DNA of 64,000 bases. Source: Montifringilla adamsi (lineage: Eukaryota > Chordata > Aves > Passeriformes > Passeridae). Location of the stretch: assembly GCA_017590115.1 (NCBI GenBank), contig JAGGNK010008226.1, positions 8,463,501-8,527,500 of the forward strand, read 5' to 3'. Shown in pieces: positions 23,501 through 35,500 of the stretch. The position numbers and the translations under genes were made by a program. The stretch's first letter is position 1, and each line of letters opens with the position of its first letter. Under the pieces are notes generated by a model. The model did no database searches. It had not been told where the DNA came from and saw only the letters and a program-made list of their open reading frames with translations.

Positions 23501-26500
23501 GGTGGTAGTGGAATATTAGTTTTACTACTAATAAACTTTCATAACTCAAGGGCTTCTTCCTATCTGAGTACTGAAAACGTCATAAAATTCTCAGTGAAGT
23601 CGCTTCACTGATTGCTTACCTTCTCAGTTTGTTTCTTTTTCCTTGGTTTACTGCTTCTCCAGAGTGTCTTCTAAAATCCCTGTGTATAATTAATAATAAC
23701 TGATAATTGACTAGTAATTCCCTTTAAAGAAAGGTGACTGTAAAATTGGATCTGTCCGAAAGCTGGTTAGTAATGTCATATTGAAGGCTGGCATAAATCT
23801 GTAGAAAGATTATATTTACTCACTTATTTAGTTGTTCTAAATAATAATTTTTTTTTAATCCAAGAAGGTAAATCATTATCTCTCCATACTAGGAAACAAC
23901 TTTTAAGGGCATCATTGATGAAAGATGAAAAATGAATTTATATTGAGAAAACTGGTTAGTGTTTCTAATCACCTTCCTCATGAGAGTGGGGCATTATTGA
24001 AAGGAATTTCAAAGATAGCACATCAAGATCAATACAGGAAAGGAGTTTCCAGGGAGTCTCCAATTGCACACTCTGGAACTAATTGATATGATACACTTCA
24101 AACCTCAGAATTTTGCTATCTGCATCATAAATGCAATATTTGATGTGAGCAGGCCCAGCAGGAGCAGTGTTTGCTGAGTGCTTTGTTTGTTACCATCTGC
24201 CCCAGCCCCGGGACAGACATTTCCAGCTCCTTATCTCACCTCCCGTGGCTGGGGTTGTTCAGTGGCAATTATTTCTTTATTGCCACCTCCCAGAGGGACT
24301 GGGGCTGCTCTGGGGGATAAGCACTGGCCTCTCTCCAGGCCCCAGGGCACTGCAGGTCCTGAGGGCTTTTCCTTTGCTCTCCTGCTTCCATGTGTCTTCC
24401 TCACTGATGATTCTGCAGGGAGCAGGTTCAGGAAGCTCAACTGAAGAATTTTGTTTCTATTTTGTCCCTTTGGCCGAGCAGAGCTGCCTGTTCCAGGCTC
24501 CTGAAGTTACTAACTCCCTGAGTGCTTTGCTTGGGAAAGGCAGGTGTGCCTTAGCCTCACCTGGATCAGGGCACACTGCAGGTGGGAGCAGCACACCTGG
24601 CAGGATGCACACACTGGGGTGGGATCCCTGGGGGAGGCTCAGGGCAGGGATGTCCCCATGGACACTGCAGTGCTCCACCTCACACCTTGGGAAGCTCAGG
24701 GCTGGGATGTCCCCATGGACACTGCAGTGCTCCACCTCACACCTTGGGAAGCTCAGGGCTGGGATGTCCCCATGGACACTGCAGTGCTCCACCTCACACC
24801 TTGGGAAGCTCAGGGCTGGGATGTCCCCATGGACACTGCAGTGCTCCACCTCACACCTTGGGAAGCTCAGGGCTGGGATGTCCCCATGGACACTGCAGTG
24901 CTCCACCTCACACCTTGGGAAGCTCAGGGCTGGGATGTCCCCATGGACACTGCAGTGCTCCACCTCACACCTTGGGAAGCTCAGGGCTGGGATGTCCCCA
25001 TGGACACTGCAGTGCTCCACCTCACACCTTGGGAAGCTCAGGGCAGGGATGTCCCCATGGACGCTGCAGTGTTACTGCCCACGGGCAGCACACACACCTT
25101 GAGTTCCTAAGCCAGTGTGTCTCTGGTGACTAAAGGCCTGCACTGAGAAATGAGTAAGTGTTTTAGCTTGTCAGTAAAATGTGTCAAACTTTGAAACATG
25201 GCTGTGTTTGAGGATGTAAATGAAGAATTTTGTCAAATTGCATTAATACAAGTTGTAATGCTTTTTTTGTGCTCAAGTCTTGGAACTCCTTGATTTGCTT
25301 TCCACATTACAGTGCTGGTTTATTTCTGTTCTCTTTACAGCTGATATAATTTCAACAGTTGAATTTAATTACACTGGTGATCTTCTTGCAACAGGAGACA
25401 AAGGTGGCAGAGTGGTTATATTTCAAAGGGAACAAGAGGTCAGTGACTCAAAAAACAAAAGTGTTGTTACTACACTGTTCTTGTGTTGCACAGTCTCACT
25501 TCATCTGTTCATGCCCTGAGGTTTAAATGGAGAGTTTTCTCAGAAAACCCCAAGTTAGACAAGTTCTAAGTATCTACCCTGTGCTGTACTTGGTAAGTTG
25601 GTCTCCTGAGGATTCCCCTCCCTCCTTCCAAAAAAAAAATCCCCAAAATCCAGGTGAACTCTTTATATGTACCTGGTGTCCTCAGTATCGCTTTGCAGAA
25701 TTTGGACTTTCTCGTGAATTTTTCCAGTGGGTCAGGCTGATCTGAATAAATCACAATGCTTTGTGAGAGAATGTAAAAGAAGTTCAGGAAATAAGCTGCA
25801 AGGGCTACAGGATAAGGTGGTTAAAAATTGTTTGAGGATTTAGAACTAGTGGGAACAGCCACTTCTCCAGAAACACTTGAGTGTTTCCCATCAGGAGGGT
25901 GGGAGCGCTGTCCCTCCTGCACTTTCACAGCTCCTCTTCATGAGTTCAGCTGTGTGACAGTGCTGTAATGCTCCTGTGTGTTCATCCTGAGCTGGGATAT
26001 CCCAAGCAGCAGTGCGGATGGGAAGTGTCCACCAAGAGCTGAAAAATAATTGTCATGTCTGGGAGGAATCTGGAATTGTGTTCTTTAAAAAGTCAGTATT
26101 CCACATGGCAGTTCTCAACAAAGTGTCTGCATATTCTGTCCTTTGAGGACATGAGGGGAATTTGAGGGTTTGAGCATTCTCCTGGGTCAGAAGTACCAGA
26201 ATTGATCATGGAATTTTAATTCAGCTTGTCTGTACATGAATATTACAGATCTTCAGGTGCTGTGGGATTTCTCCAGCAGACCCCCTCTGCTCTCTTTGTG
26301 GGGCTCAGATGATGCTCTGTTAATGAGCATACCTGGCCAGTATTTTGCAATTCTCCTCACTGTGCTGCTGGTCCCAGCCCTGCCCCACAGGTGCCTCTCT
26401 GGTTGTACTGGGAGGCTCGGGAGCACTGAGGTGCCAGCAGTGCTGAAATGTTACCTGGCTGCACCCGCGCGGCTCCGGGCTCATTCATCATTTACTCGGG

Positions 26501-29500
26501 TGGCCAGAGGCTTAGCTAAGGCCCAGAGATAAGGTCAGAAGTGCCTCAGGCACATCCTGCACTTCTCGGGATCTTGGACTTGCCTGATGTGGAGGGGGGC
26601 TATTATGGGTTGGCTCTCAGTTGTTCCATAAGGCAAGACCTGCCTGTCACAGCACTTCCTCAGAGAAGGAAAAACAAACCCCAGGTCAGACTGTTCACAC
26701 AGGAGTATTCATCTGTCTCCTTGGGAACACATGGAAACTGAGGGAAGAGTTGGGAATGAGGGACATTTCTTTTGTCATGTGCAAAATTGCAGGAAAGAAT
26801 CTAAAGTAAGTGTATAATGCTGGAACCTTAAAATAATAACCATATTTTTTACCCAGTTTGGATTTAAGATTCAGTTAATTAGGTCAGTGACAGCTAGGGT
26901 GGTTATACAGTTCCCCAGACACTTGGGATTTGGGAAGGCACCCTGGAATGCTCTGCATCATGCTCATAGGACTTGACTTCACTTGCAAGCAGCAGTTACT
27001 GCAGCCATATGTGTGACGGAAAGCACCAGTGCCAAGGCAGCTCACCCTGTGTGCAGGGAACTTCTGGATGGGGTCAGGTGAGAGGAACCTGCCCAAAATT
27101 CTTACAAGTCAATGACATGTAGGGAGTAAAATCATGTAAAGTCTGAGAGTTCAGTGGGAGCGTGGAAACTCCACAGCTGTGAGACACTGCAGGCAAACTG
27201 CACCCCTGGGGCTGTTCTGCAGCACAAACCACTGACACCAGCTTACTCAGAAAGCCTGATAACAAGTTGCCTCAAATCTGATAATGCAAATCTGGGAAAC
27301 CTTGGGACTTCACTCTCTGTTCCTTGCTCCCACACCCACCACATGAGAATAGCAAAGCCTGAAGGGTGCACAGATATTTATACATAAACTTCCATTTCTA
27401 AAGAGGAAGGGCTGTGTGCACTGTATTGATGCTAAACTGGGTACAGTATCACAGACTGAAGATTCAAAATTCAAGAGCTGTTGTAAAAGCTGATGTTCTG
27501 ATTGACGATTTCTAGTGGTTGTTTTGTGTGGGCCATTTCTGAGGGACCCAGTGCCACCAGCCTCAAGAAATGCTCTTTTTCTTGCAGACTAAAAGCCGTC
27601 CTCTCGCTCGGGGAGAATACAATGTTTACAGTACCTTCCAGAGTCATGAGCCTGAGTTTGACTACTTGAAAAGTCTAGAAATTGAGGAAAAAATTAATAA
27701 AATTAGGTGGTTACCACAACAGAATGCTGCTCACTTCCTGCTGTCTACAAATGGTAAGGGCCCTTTTTTTTGCATGAAGAGCTTTGTCATTGGAATATTG
27801 TCTCACTTGCCACACACTTGGGGGTTTTTTTTCTGACATATTTTGGGGTTGTTTTAATGTTTTCTCTAATTAAATGCAAAATATGTTTTGATTGTAATGT
27901 TGGCTGTGTGAATATTTGATCTGTTTTGTTTCGGTGCATCATGGAGCTTCTGTGAAAGAAATTGTAGAACTGGGTACATGGGTTAGTGGGAACAGTTAGA
28001 ATTACGTCTTAAAGATATTTTCCTGCCTAAACTGTACTGTGTAAAAAACTTGCTCTTATTATCAGAGGAATACATTATTCCTAACAGTTTGGATCACTTT
28101 ATGAGGTCATGGTGACATTCTAAAAGCAGGAGTGACTTCTGTCTGCTGGTCTGTGCAGTTAAGTCTTAATAGATAGAAGTCTTAATAAAGCATTCTTTAA
28201 ACTGTGTCATCTGAAATGCTGTGCAGGAGTTTGGGGAGGAGAGGCTTGGCTCCAGTTAGCCAAGGATCTCACCATTGGGTGAGCCAGGTGTGCACTCACT
28301 GCCTGCCCTTGGAACACTTCCTTGGTAACACCTGGCAAGTGCATTCCTTTGGAACCCCAGAGAGTGGGGCAAATCCTGATCTCTGCCTTTGGCTGGCTCT
28401 GAGCAGGTGCCTGGGACAAACCTGGTTTCTTTTAGGACAGTTAATACAAGGAGTTCATGTGTTTGTTGGGTTTGGTCCCTAGCAGTGGTCTCCTAATGTA
28501 ATTCAGCTAATCATCCAGGGCTTAGTGGGCAATTTGAGTAATTGGTGTGTGAAACTCTCCCCAGGCAGTGACACTTGGGTGGGTGGGAGGCACAGGGCCT
28601 TACTGCTCAGGCACAAATTGGGATCTTCTTCAAACTGCACCTCATGTTGTGGGTAAAGAACTCTGTCAGGATCCTTTGCTGCGTGCAGGGGAGCACAGAC
28701 AGGTCACTCGTGTCCACTCTGCTGAGTCCATATTTAGTGATTTGATTTTGTATTCGATCCATTCTCAAGCATGTGAATTTTTTGGTTGTAGATAAAACTA
28801 TTAAACTATGGAAAATAAGTGAAAGGGATAAACGAGCCGAAGGTTATAATTTAAAAGATGAAGATGGAAGACTTAGGGAGCCTTTCCGAGTCACAGAACT
28901 ACGGGTATGTCTCTGCTCTTTGAGTTTATGTATTTCTCTGCGTGCTCTTCTCTGTCTCTGTGCTACCAAACTGAAATGTGAAAATCAAAAATGGTGTTGG
29001 TGTCAGGCTCGTTGAAAACCTTCAGAAAAAAATGGAGACACTTCATGTTCTTAGATATAATAACTGTTTTTAAAAAGTTCCTCTGGAAGGCTTGAGGAAA
29101 ACTGTCATCATTATAACACTATATTTCTAAGAGGATGACTCAAAAATTGGAATAGGGGATTCTGTGGCTGGATAAAAGTGTGTTTGTTAGAGCAAGTTCC
29201 AAGCATTTGAGTAACCTAATGTTACTGGAATAGTCTTGGACATGATGCTGTAGTGGTAGGGTTAGTGCTCCAAACTTGGGATCATTTGGAGCAGCACCCA
29301 AGAAATGAAAGGTGGGATTAGGTTTTTCCTGGGGTTTCATGTTGTTCCACCATCAGCAGGAGCAGAACTGAGGCTCTCACTGCTCTCAAGGCCCCCCCTC
29401 CAGGTAGGGACTTCAGCTGGAGGCATTTCTTAGGGGTTTGTCTTGCTTTTGCCCAAGCTGAACATTGAACAGAAGCTCTGGGTGTACAAAATGTGTTGGT

Positions 29501-32500
29501 AAAGGATATCCACTGCCTCAGTGTGTGCAAGCCAGGGCTGGATTAAGAGTTCCAATGACAGCAGCTAAATCCAGGGACATCCCTTAGGATACAGTGGTAG
29601 AAGGAGGTCCCGGTGGAGTTTTGGGTTCTGCAGCCTTGCCCTGCTGGAGCAGGCACCAGCTGGGGCACTGGAGGGGCACTTTGGGCTCCTTAAGGCACTG
29701 TCCTGCACGGGGGGAGCAGCAGCAGCAGGAACCTCTCCAGCCAGTCCCCTGCACTTGCTGCTGCTCTGGGCTGCAGCCCTTGCAGGCACTGCAGCCTGGG
29801 AGAGGGGCTGATGGATGAGCCAAATCGGAACAAAAGCTGGCTGGAGGAAAAGCCTCACCTGGAGGTACCTTCATGTGTTAAAATGCTCTGGGTTTGGAGA
29901 GCCAGAGTGTGCCAGGAGCTTTGGCAGGTTTTGTTACAAGACCACAGTGCCCATGTTCATGGGGTTGTGGCCATGGAGGAGAAGGAGCACTTTACACAGA
30001 GACCATGGCACTTCCAAGTCCGCTTCCTGATCTTTGCCATTAGTGCACCTGTACTGTCACAGCCAGGCTGGGAGCACTCTGCTGAGATAGGCAGTGGCCT
30101 GATAAAAAGTAATGGATTCATTGTAGTTGTTAATTGGATGTAAACAGGCTGGGAGATCCAAACCGGGAAGGCAGGTAGGGAGCTCTGGGCTGGATCAGTC
30201 CTTGTTCCATGAATACAGGTTACCTTAGGCACCCCTGAGCTCGGCTGGCTGTGGGAGCAGGACACCGGGTGTGCCTGAATTCCTGCTGACTGTTGGTGAG
30301 CAAATTGGGAATTTTCATGGAGACTGTTCTTGCCAGTTTCCTGAGCACCCTGAGTCTGAGGTCTGGGGACATTTCTAAGGGTTTGTTTACAAACACAGCC
30401 CATGTGCTGTTGGGTGAGGCACCAAGGGCTGGCTTTGACTGGGAGGTTTCCTGTTGGCAGTGTCCAAAGTCAGCATCCATGTGCTCTCAATATTTTTTGT
30501 GCTCAGTGGATTTCAGAAGTGTTTAGTCACCGAATCAATACAGAAATCTGTGCAGTGCAATTAATTAATTGCCATCAAACAAGCTGTGGGGTTCAGGGCT
30601 CAGTGTTGGCGCCAGTTCTGTTTAAGGTCTTTATTGATGATCTGGCTGAGATCGAGAGCAGCCTCTGAGTTGACAGAGGATGGAAGATGAGTGGGATGTG
30701 CATCTGCTGGAGGGCAGGAAGCTCTGCAGGGGAAACTGGACAGGCTGGATTTGTGGGCCAGGGCAGAAGGGTAGAGTCCCCATCCCTGGAGGGGTTTCAT
30801 AGCTGTGTGTGGCTCTTGGGGACAGGGGATAGTGGTGACCTCAGCAGTGCTGGGGGAATGGACTCAATCTGGAGGGTCCTTCCTAAGGCAGTGACCCTGT
30901 GCTGGGTGATGTGTGGGGGTCAGCAGTGACCCTGTGCTGGGTGATGTGTGGGGGTCAGCAGTGACCCTGTGCTGGGTGATGTGTGGGGGTCAGCAGTGAC
31001 CCTGTGACGTGTGGGGGTCAGCAGTGACTCTCTGGGGGTCAGCAGTGACGCTGTGCCCAGCCCGTGTGCTCTGTGCCCACTCAGGTGCCAACACTGAAGC
31101 CCATGGACCTGATGGTGGAGGCCAGCCCACGCAGGACCTTCGCCAATGCGCACACCTACCACATCAACTCCATCTCTGTCAACAGCGACTACGCCACGTA
31201 CCTGTCTGCCGACGACCTCCGCATCAACCTCTGGCACCTGGAGGTCACCAACAGGAGCTTTAGTATCCTTCGGTGCCCTCTGCGCAGCGGGTGCAGCTCA
31301 GCTGTGCCTGTGTTTAAGATAATCACTTCAGTGTTACTAATTAGAGTGGGTGTTCGAAGCCAGGGCTTAAAAGAGCATTCTGAAGTCTGGAGGTGTAATG
31401 CAGTGAAAGCAGGCTTTGGGATGCTCAGTCAGTGCTGAGGGCATGCATGCCTCCAGTGGAAAACTGGCAGTAGAAACATTAGAGAGGGTTTGGTTTCTGA
31501 GGAGGAATTGTGGGAGCATCCCTAAATTGTGGAGTTCAGTCAGCTTCAATAACAGTTGTTGGATATGAGTAGTAGATCCTTTGTTACTGTGGATACTTCT
31601 TTCAAAGTTTGTGGTCTCTTAACCAAGTGACACTTCTCTTGAAACCAAGTCTCAATATTTTTTCATATCAAATGATGCCATTAACTGCAGAGGTAATTTT
31701 CAGATCTTTCTGCAAACTTGTGCAACTAAAACTAACAGAGTGTTTTACATTGACAAATCTGCAGTAAAATAAAAGTTGCAGGAGTACTGATGCCTAAATA
31801 GGTCAATTTCTAAAGTTTTAGGTTAGGTTTTCCAAAGCTTTAGGTAAAGAGATGAGGTTTATTTGGTGTGCAATAGGAAGCATTGAGAAGGAGGCTTAGG
31901 AGACTTGCTGGACTTGATTCTTGTGAGATATTCTTTCACTCCAGGAGTCTGAAATTGCCCAGCATCTGGGCTTTGAGATGGAGAAAGCTGGAGAGGCACT
32001 TTTTAAAAGAGCATGTGATGACAGGACAAAGGGGAATGGCTTCCCAGAGCCAGAGGGCAGGGTTAGATGGGATACTGGGAAGGAATTGTTCCCTGGCAGG
32101 GTGGACAGCCATGGCACAGCGTGCCCAGAGCAGCTGGGGCTGCCCCTGGATCCCTGGCAGTGCCCAAGGCCAGGCTGGGCAGGGCTTGGAGCAGTCTGGT
32201 CCCTTCCACCCCAGACCATTCTGGGATTCTGTGACTTGTCAAATCCAGAGTTCTCCAGGCTGTCCCCCACTCCTGTACCTTACACACGGTGGGAAGGAAG
32301 CTCTTGCCCTAGTTTCCTACCTGGCATTTTTAAGCTCTGTCACTGATTAGCTACTGGAGGGGCTCGGGTGTGAAGCGTTGCAGGCCTTGACCAGCTGTGG
32401 CAGACATCGTGGACATCAAACCAGCCAACATGGAGGAGCTGACGGAGGTGATCACGGCGGCCGAGTTCCACCCGCACCACTGCAACACCTTCGTGTACAG

Positions 32501-35500
32501 CAGCAGCAAGGGCACCATCCGCCTGTGCGACATGCGCTCGTCAGCGCTGTGCGACCAGCACTCCAAGTGTGAGTGGCCTGCTTCCTGCCTGCCTTCCTGC
32601 CTGCCTGCCTTCCTGCCCGCCTGCCTGCCTGCCTTCCTTCCTTCCTGCCTGCCTGCCTTCCTTCCTTCCTTCCTGCCTGCCTGCCTTCCTGCCTGCCCGC
32701 CTTCCTTCCTGCCTGCCCACCTTCCTGCCCGCCTTCCTTCCTTCCTGCCCGCCTTCCTTCCTTCCTGCCCGCCTTCCTGCCCGCCTTCCTTCCTTCCTTC
32801 CTGCCTGCCTGCTTTCCTTCCTTCCTTCCTTCCTGCCTGCCTCCCTTCCTTCCTTCCTTCCTTCCTGCCTGCCTCCCTTCCTTCCTTCCTTCCTTCCTGC
32901 CTGCCTCCCTTCCTTCCTTCCTTCCTTCCTGCCTGCCTCCCTTCCTTCCTTCCTTCCTTCCTGCCTGCCTCCCTTCCTTCCTTCCTTCCTTCCTGCCTGC
33001 CTGCCTTCCTGCCGGCCTTCCTTCCTGCCTGCCCTCCTTCCTGCCCGCCTTCCTTCCTTCCTGCCCGCCTTCCTTCCTGCCTACCTGCCAGCCCACCTTC
33101 CTACCTGCCCCCCTTCCTTCCTACCTGCCCCCCTTCCTTCCTTCCTGCCCCCCTTCCTTCCTTCCTGCCTTCCTGCCCCCCTTCCTTCCTTCCTGCCTGC
33201 CTTCCTGCCCACCTTCCCTCCTTCCTTCCGGCCCGCCCACCCTCCTTTCTGCCTGCTCTCCTTCCTGCCCACCTTCCTTCCCTCTGTCCATCCTGCCCTC
33301 TGGCCGTGCTGCTCCGTGGGGGACCCGACCTCCCTGGGCAGCAGTGCTGGGGAGGGCTGGGCAGGTCTCAGCTGTCTTGTTCTGGGCCATCACTGGGCAC
33401 AGGTGTAGTGTGAGGCACCACCTGGCTGCTCTTTGCCCATTTGTGCCTCATGAACTGACGGGAGCGAGTGCTTTGGGCACAGTGAGACCTGTCTGCTGGC
33501 CACACTCAGGCTGGCTGCCTCTCAAGGTATCTGCTCACCCTGTGCCAGTTCAGGGCAGCTCTTGCACCTCTGTGCATTGCAAACCGGGCTGCTGCTGCCG
33601 GAATCCCTGTCCCCTGTGACCAGTGCAGCTGCTGGGATAGGATGAGTCCTTAGGAATACACCCTGGAAGTTTCCAGGGATGCAGGGTGGCTGCTCCCTCA
33701 GCTGCTGAGCCACCAAAGCATTAGCAGGTCAGGAAAGAAAGCTTTGCTGTGCAAGCCATGAGGATCCTGCCTGGGCCTTGCACACAGCCACGTGTTCCTG
33801 TCCCTGCTGGCACAGCTGAGCTCTAGCAGTGTGCCCAGCCCTGGGGGTGCCTGCCACACGGACACTTCCAGGCCAGCTTCCTGCAGTGCAGAGAGGCCTT
33901 CCTTGGGGCTAGAGGGAAATACTTGTGCAATGGGAAGTGACTAACGCGAGCCCATCACACTGATCTGGTTCAGTGTTGCGTTAAATCACTGAAAAGTTAA
34001 TTTTTAACTGCTTGTGACTGAATCACATCCTGCTACAAGGGGTCTTCCAAAAATGAGGGAGATCTGGGTAGCCTGGGTCAGGGATCTCTGATTTCAGAGG
34101 TTGACTTGTGGATTTAAACAGCACATGTGTTGATCTGCTCTCTAAAATCACACAAACTGTGTTGCAAATGTAGCTGCTCACATTTCGGGGTTTGTTTTAG
34201 TACAGCTGTGGTTCAGAGCTAAAGGAAAGGACATGGTTCAATGACCTGGTGTTCGGGTCGCTGCTGTGCCCACCTGCTGTTGTGGCTGATGTGTAGATCA
34301 GGTGTGATGGTTACAGTACCCACTGCTCTTTGCTGCTCTGGCTGATCCCCAAGACCTGTGAGTTGTGGTTTGCTGGTGCTGTGCTCCAGTTGAATGTTGG
34401 AGATGGACATGTGGCAGTCTGGTGATCTAGAGCACCACAGTGCTAAAAAAGAGATTATTTCTGATTATTTCTGAGAAGTGTCTAACAGCTAATTTCTTCA
34501 AAAATAAACTGGTCACTGATTTAAAATTCTCCAGTACTGAAAACACGGAAACCATAAGAGCTGGCATTGGTTTCATGTGGAACTGTGTGTTCTCTCTGCA
34601 GTTTTTGAGGAACCTGAAGATCCTAGCAGCAGATCATTTTTTTCAGAAATAATATCCTCGATATCTGATGTGAAATTCAGCCACAGCGGGCGATACATGA
34701 TGACAAGAGACTACCTGTCTGTCAAGGTGTGGGACCTCAACATGGAGAACAGGCCCGTGGAGACCTACCAGGTACAGCCCCCCGTGTGCTGAGCTGTCCT
34801 TTTGTCCCTGTGCCCGTGTGCGTGTCCAACGCGTGTCGCTGTCCCCAGGTGCACGAGTACCTGCGCAGCAAGCTGTGCTCCCTGTACGAGAACGACTGCA
34901 TCTTTGACAAGTTCGAGTGCTGCTGGAACGGCTCCGACAGGTGAGGGCTGGGGGGCAGGGGCTCAGCCCGGGCAGGGGCTCAGCCTGGGCTGGGAGCTCA
35001 GCCTTGGCAGGGGCTCAGCCCGGGCGGGGGCTCAGCCCGGGCAGGGGCTCAGCCCGGGCAGGGGCTCAGCCTGGGCTGGGCCGGGCTGGCTGCTCTGAGC
35101 AGGGCATGCCAACGGCTCCGGGTCACAAATGTGAGGGCACAAATCCCTGCAGTAGGCAGTTCACACCAACAGGATGGCCAGGGCTGTTCCTGCCCCTGTG
35201 CCCAGGTGAGCCCCCACCTGCAGAGCCCAGCACAGGAGGGACCTGGAGCTGCTGGAGAGAATCCAGAGGAGGCACCAAATGATGAGAGGATGGAGCAGCT
35301 CTGCTGGGAGAGGCTATTCAGGCTCTTCCTGAAAGGCTGGTCACCTGGAGAGAAGAAGCTCCAGGGTGGCCTCACAGTACCTGAGGGAGCCAAGAAACTG
35401 GAGAGTATTTACAAGGGCCTGGAGTGCTGGGACACAGGGTATGGCTCCCAGTGCCAGAGGGCAGGGCTGGATGGGATGCTGGGAATTGGGAATTGTTCCC

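Noticed and set aside
24167..25133. Open frames of up to 311 codons with a 19-residue repeat
   Set aside because: The repeat is the 57-bp intronic minisatellite, which lies between PPP2R2D exons 2 and 3. The non-repeat parts look like intron.
32397..33619. Pro/Leu/Ser-rich and Lys/Gly/Arg-rich open frames of up to 348 codons
   Set aside because: Only the first 165 bases are real (PPP2R2D exon 7). The rest is read-through into the pyrimidine repeat after the splice donor.
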